Origin: Thermomicrobium sp. 4228-Ro
Lineage (GTDB): Bacteria > Chloroflexota > Chloroflexia > Thermomicrobiales > Thermomicrobiaceae
NCBI RefSeq assembly: GCF_026241205.1
Contig: NZ_JAPFQM010000001.1
Location: forward strand, 682,001 to 746,000
Direction of reading: 5' to 3'
Length of the DNA: 64,000 nt
Both the position numbers and the translations under genes were made by a program. This document shows positions 61,116-64,000 of the stretch, one piece after another; position 1 is the stretch's first letter; the number at the start of each line of letters is the position of its first letter. The notes below the pieces were generated by a model. That model made no database searches. It had not been told where the DNA came from and saw nothing but the letters and a program-made list of their open reading frames with translations.

Positions 61116-62531
61116 CCCGCTCGACTCGCCTGGGCTAAGACCGAGGGTCTCCAGCACGGTATCCGCAGCACGCCAACCACTGGCGATACAGTCGGGAACA
61201 CCCACGCCGTCGAAGGCAGCACCCGCCACCGCGAGCCCTCGCCACCGGCGCAGTGCCAGTCGCAGTCGCTCCGTCCGATCGCGATGTCCCACCGGATACT
61301 GCGGCATGGCTCGGTCGTGGCGGGAGACGACGGCATGGAGCGGATCGGCCCGGAGCCCGACCAGACTCCGCAATTCCTGCAGCGCCAGCGCGACCAGTCG
61401 CTCCGAGGGGCCTTCGCCGCACTGCCTCGTCCCCGCTCCCCGGAAGAAGACCCGTGCCACAGACAGCCCTTCGGGGGCACGTGCCGGGAACTTGTTGGTC
61501 ACCCAGGTCACGGCCGAGATCGCACGAGATTCGCGCGCTGGTACGAGAAAGCCTCGTCCACGGGCGATCGGCTCGAGATCTGCGTCGCGATACACGAACG
61601 TGACCGCCGCGCTGGATGCGTACGGGAGCGTGTGCAACCACGCTGCCTCGTCAGCGAGCACTGGTTGGAGCAACCTCACCGCGCTGGCCGCCGGTGTGGC
61701 GATCACGACGCCGTCTGCTTCCAGCACCGCTCCATCGCTCAGTACCACGCGATAGCCATGCGGCCGTGTCGGTTCCAGCGATATGGCCGGAACACCGACC
61801 AGTACGGCCGTCCGCTGGAGAGACAGAGCGAGCCGGTCGACGAGCCGCTGCATCCCGTCCCACAGCGTCAAGAACGGCGAGGTGACTCCGCTCCGCAACG
61901 AGCGGGCGGGATGGTGCCGGCGCCAGAGCGCCCGTAGCAGGCTCCCGAACTGGCACTCGAGCTGCCGGAACTGCGGATAGGTCGCGAGAAGGCTGAGCTG
62001 CTCGGCATCGCCAGCATAGATACCAGCGAGCAGCGGCTCGGCCAGACGCTCGTAGAATTCGCGCCCGAATCGCCGCCGGACGAATGCCGCTAGCGACTCG
62101 TCGTCGCAGTGACAACGAGCGGGCACGAACAGCTCACCGAGGAGCCGGATCTTCCCCGGAACGGACAGCAACGGGCTCGTCAGGATCGGCCACAGACGGG
62201 TCGGGACGAGCAGCGAGAGCCCCTCCGGCAACGGCAGGATACGCCCACCAAGGACGATACCCGTCCCCGCTCGGTCAGCACGCAACCCGACCAGTTCTGG
62301 CTCGAGTCCCAGTGCGCGAGCTAACTCGGTCGCAGCTGCTTTCGACGCGACCCAGGAATCGGGGCCATGCTCGATCAGCACGCCGTTCCAGCGTTCACTC
62401 CGGATCCAACCACCGAGTCGTTCGCTCGCCTCCACGAGCGTGATCGACACACCCGGGTACTGGCGTTCCAGCCTCCAGCAGGCTGCCAAGCCGGTGATCC
62501 CACCGCCAACGACGACGATCTGCGCAGCCAT
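61092..62531 (-). CDS. hemG: Protoporphyrinogen oxidase
   Basis: The 479-residue FAD oxidoreductase has VVVGGGITGLAACWRLE at the N terminus, a SERLGGWIRSE, GPDSWVASK and the C-terminal AGAAFDGVGVPDCIASG FAD site. It is the HemY-type, oxygen-dependent protoporphyrinogen oxidase (hemG naming varies). It is the last gene in hemE-hemH-hemG and starts 4 bases after the hemH stop. The gene ends 23 bases inside the convergent phosphatase gene. Confidence 0.92.
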   Translation of the reverse strand: MAAQIVVVGGGITGLAACWRLERQYPGVSITLVEASERLGGWIRSERWNGVLIEHGPDSWVASKAAATELARALGLEPELVGLRADRAGTGIVLGGRILPLPEGLSLLVPTRLWPILTSPLLSVPGKIRLLGELFVPARCHCDDESLAAFVRRRFGREFYERLAEPLLAGIYAGDAEQLSLLATYPQFRQLECQFGSLLRALWRRHHPARSLRSGVTSPFLTLWDGMQRLVDRLALSLQRTAVLVGVPAISLEPTRPHGYRVVLSDGAVLEADGVVIATPAASAVRLLQPVLADEAAWLHTLPYASSAAVTFVYRDADLEPIARGRGFLVPARESRAISAVTWVTNKFPARAPEGLSVARVFFRGAGTRQCGEGPSERLVALALQELRSLVGLRADPLHAVVSRHDRAMPQYPVGHRDRTERLRLALRRWRGLAVAGAAFDGVGVPDCIASGWRAADTVLETLGLSPGESSGLDADPAA

Positions 62532-62535
62532 CGCC

Positions 62536-63498
62536 TCAACCGGTGACACTCCGCGCCTGCTGGAGTGTCCGTCGTACAGCAGTCGCGATCGCCCGGCACA
62601 GGAGCGGATGGTCGTTCAACATGGCTGGACGTTCCAAAACGATACCCCGCTCGGCCGCATACTGCTGGTGTGCGATATCGACGTCGTACAGCACTTCGAC
62701 GTGGTCACAGACGAAACCGATCGGCACGAGCAGGACGCGCCGCACTCCTTCGGCCGCCAGGGCATCGAGCGTCTCCTCGACCGTCGGCCCGAGCCACGGC
62801 TCCTCGCTCGCTCCCTGACTCTGGAACGCGAACCGCCAGTGATGGTTCGGAAACTGTTGCGCGACCAACCGGACCGAGGTGAGAATTTCCTCCTCGTACG
62901 GATCGCCCCACTCGAGGATACGCGTCGGTAGGCTGTGCGCGGTGAAGAGCAGGACCACCGAGTCACGCTCGCCTGCCGGTACCGCGGCGAGCGCTGCCTC
63001 GATCCGCTCGACCCAGGCCGCGATGAAATCGGGCTCGTCCTTCCAGCTCTCGACGGCATGGACCGGCAGCGTGGCTCCGTGCTCGCGGAGGGCTTCGTCC
63101 AGGCGAGCCAGGTAGGCACCGACGCTCATCCGCGAGTAGTGCGGCGCCATCACCACCGCGACCAGGCGATCCGCACCATCCCGAAGGATCTCCGGCACGA
63201 CCTCGCGGATGTAGGGATGCCAGTGCCGCATGCCCACGTAGACACGGTACCGGACGCCGTCCTCGGACTGGACCGACTCGAGTACCTGCTGGACACCCTC
63301 CGCCTGAGCACGAGTCAGTTCCAGGATCGGCGAGCGACCGCCGATCATCCGATACCGTTCGGTCAAGTCGGCCAGAAGTTCTGCCGAGTAGGGGCGACCA
63401 TGGCGAACATCCGCGAGATAGGCGGGCAAATCGTCGAGACTGTTGGGCCCGCCGTAGGCCATCAGCAGCACCGCGACACGCTCCGGAACCATCGACAT
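62536..63498 (-). CDS. hemH: Ferrochelatase (coproporphyrin/protoporphyrin)
   Basis: The 320-residue product shows the type I ferrochelatase pattern: LLMAYGGPNSLDDLPAYLADVRHG, MRHWHPYI, APHYSRMSVG, FTAHSLPTRI with the metal-binding His, and IGFVCDHVEVLYDVDI. It inserts iron into the porphyrin. ATG 63498 has GGAGG seven bases before; an earlier in-frame start at 63522 is weaker. Operon position between hemE and the oxidase matches the Bacillus hemEHY order. The last genes could run either the protoporphyrin or the coproporphyrin route. Confidence 0.94.
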   Translation of the reverse strand: MSMVPERVAVLLMAYGGPNSLDDLPAYLADVRHGRPYSAELLADLTERYRMIGGRSPILELTRAQAEGVQQVLESVQSEDGVRYRVYVGMRHWHPYIREVVPEILRDGADRLVAVVMAPHYSRMSVGAYLARLDEALREHGATLPVHAVESWKDEPDFIAAWVERIEAALAAVPAGERDSVVLLFTAHSLPTRILEWGDPYEEEILTSVRLVAQQFPNHHWRFAFQSQGASEEPWLGPTVEETLDALAAEGVRRVLLVPIGFVCDHVEVLYDVDIAHQQYAAERGIVLERPAMLNDHPLLCRAIATAVRRTLQQARSVTG

Positions 63499-63518
63499 CT
63501 CCCTTCCTCCTGCGCTCT

Positions 63519-64000
63519 TCACTCCACCGTGCGCAGGGTCGACCAGGCATGCACTTCCGCGACGAGCGTGGCAACCGCGTCCGGCGGCGTGTCCGGGAGG
63601 ACGCCATGACCCAGATTGAAGATATGCCCAGGACGCCTGCCAGCACGCTCTAGAACCCGCCGTACTGCAACGCGCAAGTCCTCGCGCGGCGCCAGTAGCC
63701 AGGCAGGATCGAGATTCCCCTGGATCGCTCGTGTTCCGATCAGCTGCCAGGCACGATCGAGGTCGATCCGCCAGTCGACCCCGATGACGTCAGCATCCGT
63801 CTCGGCCACGACATCCAGGAAGCCGGCTGTCCCCGTACTGAACACGATGACCGGCACACCGAGTGCCTGCACGGCGTGGACGATCCGACGCGTCCAGGGG
63901 AGGACCGCCTCGCGGTAGAGGTCGGGCGGCAGCGCACCGGCCCAACTGTCGAAGAGCTGGACGGCATCCGCACCGGCGGCCACCTGTATCGCTAGGTACC
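63519..64000 (-). CDS. hemE: Uroporphyrinogen decarboxylase, truncated by the window edge
   Basis: The C-terminal 160 codons of HemE are present. They include YLAIQVAAGADAVQLFDSWAGALP, VIVFSTGTAGFLDVVAET, VDWRIDLDRAWQLIG and GHIFNLGHGVLPDTPPDAV. The frame continues past base 64000; the short ORF that starts at GTG 63983 is internal. It decarboxylates uroporphyrinogen III and is followed by hemH after 20 bases. Confidence 0.95.
   Translation of the reverse strand, partial: YLAIQVAAGADAVQLFDSWAGALPPDLYREAVLPWTRRIVHAVQALGVPVIVFSTGTAGFLDVVAETDADVIGVDWRIDLDRAWQLIGTRAIQGNLDPAWLLAPREDLRVAVRRVLERAGRRPGHIFNLGHGVLPDTPPDAVATLVAEVHAWSTLRTVE

Overview
The window is about 64 kb of GC-rich bacterial chromosome. 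Genes are packed tightly on both strands, GTG starts are frequent, and many genes overlap by ATGA or TGATG. The mix points to a thermophilic member of the Chloroflexota, most likely a Thermomicrobium-like member of class Thermomicrobia: several LLM/F420-type oxidoreductases, cytosolic BtuF plus an ECF S component, a bactofilin-like membrane protein, hemE-hemH-hemG, and secreted LGFP-like modules. The genus is an inference from gene content. No tRNA, rRNA, CRISPR array, insertion sequence or prophage was recognised.

The most unusual content is two genes that each read through an in-frame TGA lying exactly at a redox-active cysteine position. One is a CcdA-like thiol-disulfide membrane protein (372-1217, minus; TGA where the second intramembrane Cys belongs). 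The other is a DsbA/FrnE-like oxidoreductase (38895-39557, minus; TGA at the first Cys of CxxC, giving UxxC). Each TGA is followed by a hairpin whose apical loop starts 16-18 nt downstream and contains GU, as in bacterial SECIS elements. I read both as candidate selenoproteins. No Sec machinery gene (selA, selB, selC, selD) lies inside the window, so this needs the rest of the genome.

0-13.9 kb: the CcdA-like gene is divergent from an OsmC-family gene carrying a CsoR/CstR-type operator. An RraA-like protein, an amidase, Mn/Fe superoxide dismutase, and a ring-cleaving dioxygenase divergent from a MarR regulator follow. Then comes a minus-strand operon of bactofilin-like protein, folB, folP, folK, an FGGY kinase and a MOSC protein, and a plus-strand APH/AAA kinase fusion.

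13.8-22 kb: a tyrosine-recombinase-like protein with eroded catalytic residues, gamma-glutamyltransferase, a TSUP/DUF1634/DUF1634-like/TSUP cluster (anion export, probably sulfite or related), a cupredoxin gene with a frameshifted signal peptide, and a membrane-anchored dihaem cytochrome c.

22-38.5 kb: mostly metabolism. It holds a threonine-synthase-like protein, acyl-CoA dehydrogenase, macrodomain protein, a decarboxylating dehydrogenase next to a rhamnonate-dehydratase-like enolase, DedA, two LLM oxidoreductases, an Fsr-like MFS exporter, cobalamin-independent methionine synthase metE, a DUF711 protein and a PIG-L deacetylase.

38.4-48 kb: an LLM pseudogene, the doxX-dsbA(Sec) pair, yceI divergent from an HxlR regulator with a clear promoter and operator, a cobalamin-binding protein coupled to an ECF S component, a CaiB-like CoA transferase, and a NarL-type response regulator with a GAF sensor whose kinase core is degenerate.

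48-64 kb: two secreted proteins sharing a repeated surface module (one an L,D-transpeptidase), photolyase coupled to a carotenoid-type FAD oxidoreductase, a class B PBP, prs, rnc and small neighbours, DUF190-crcB, tatA, a CpsB-like PHP phosphatase, and the haem operon hemE-hemH-hemG running off the right edge.
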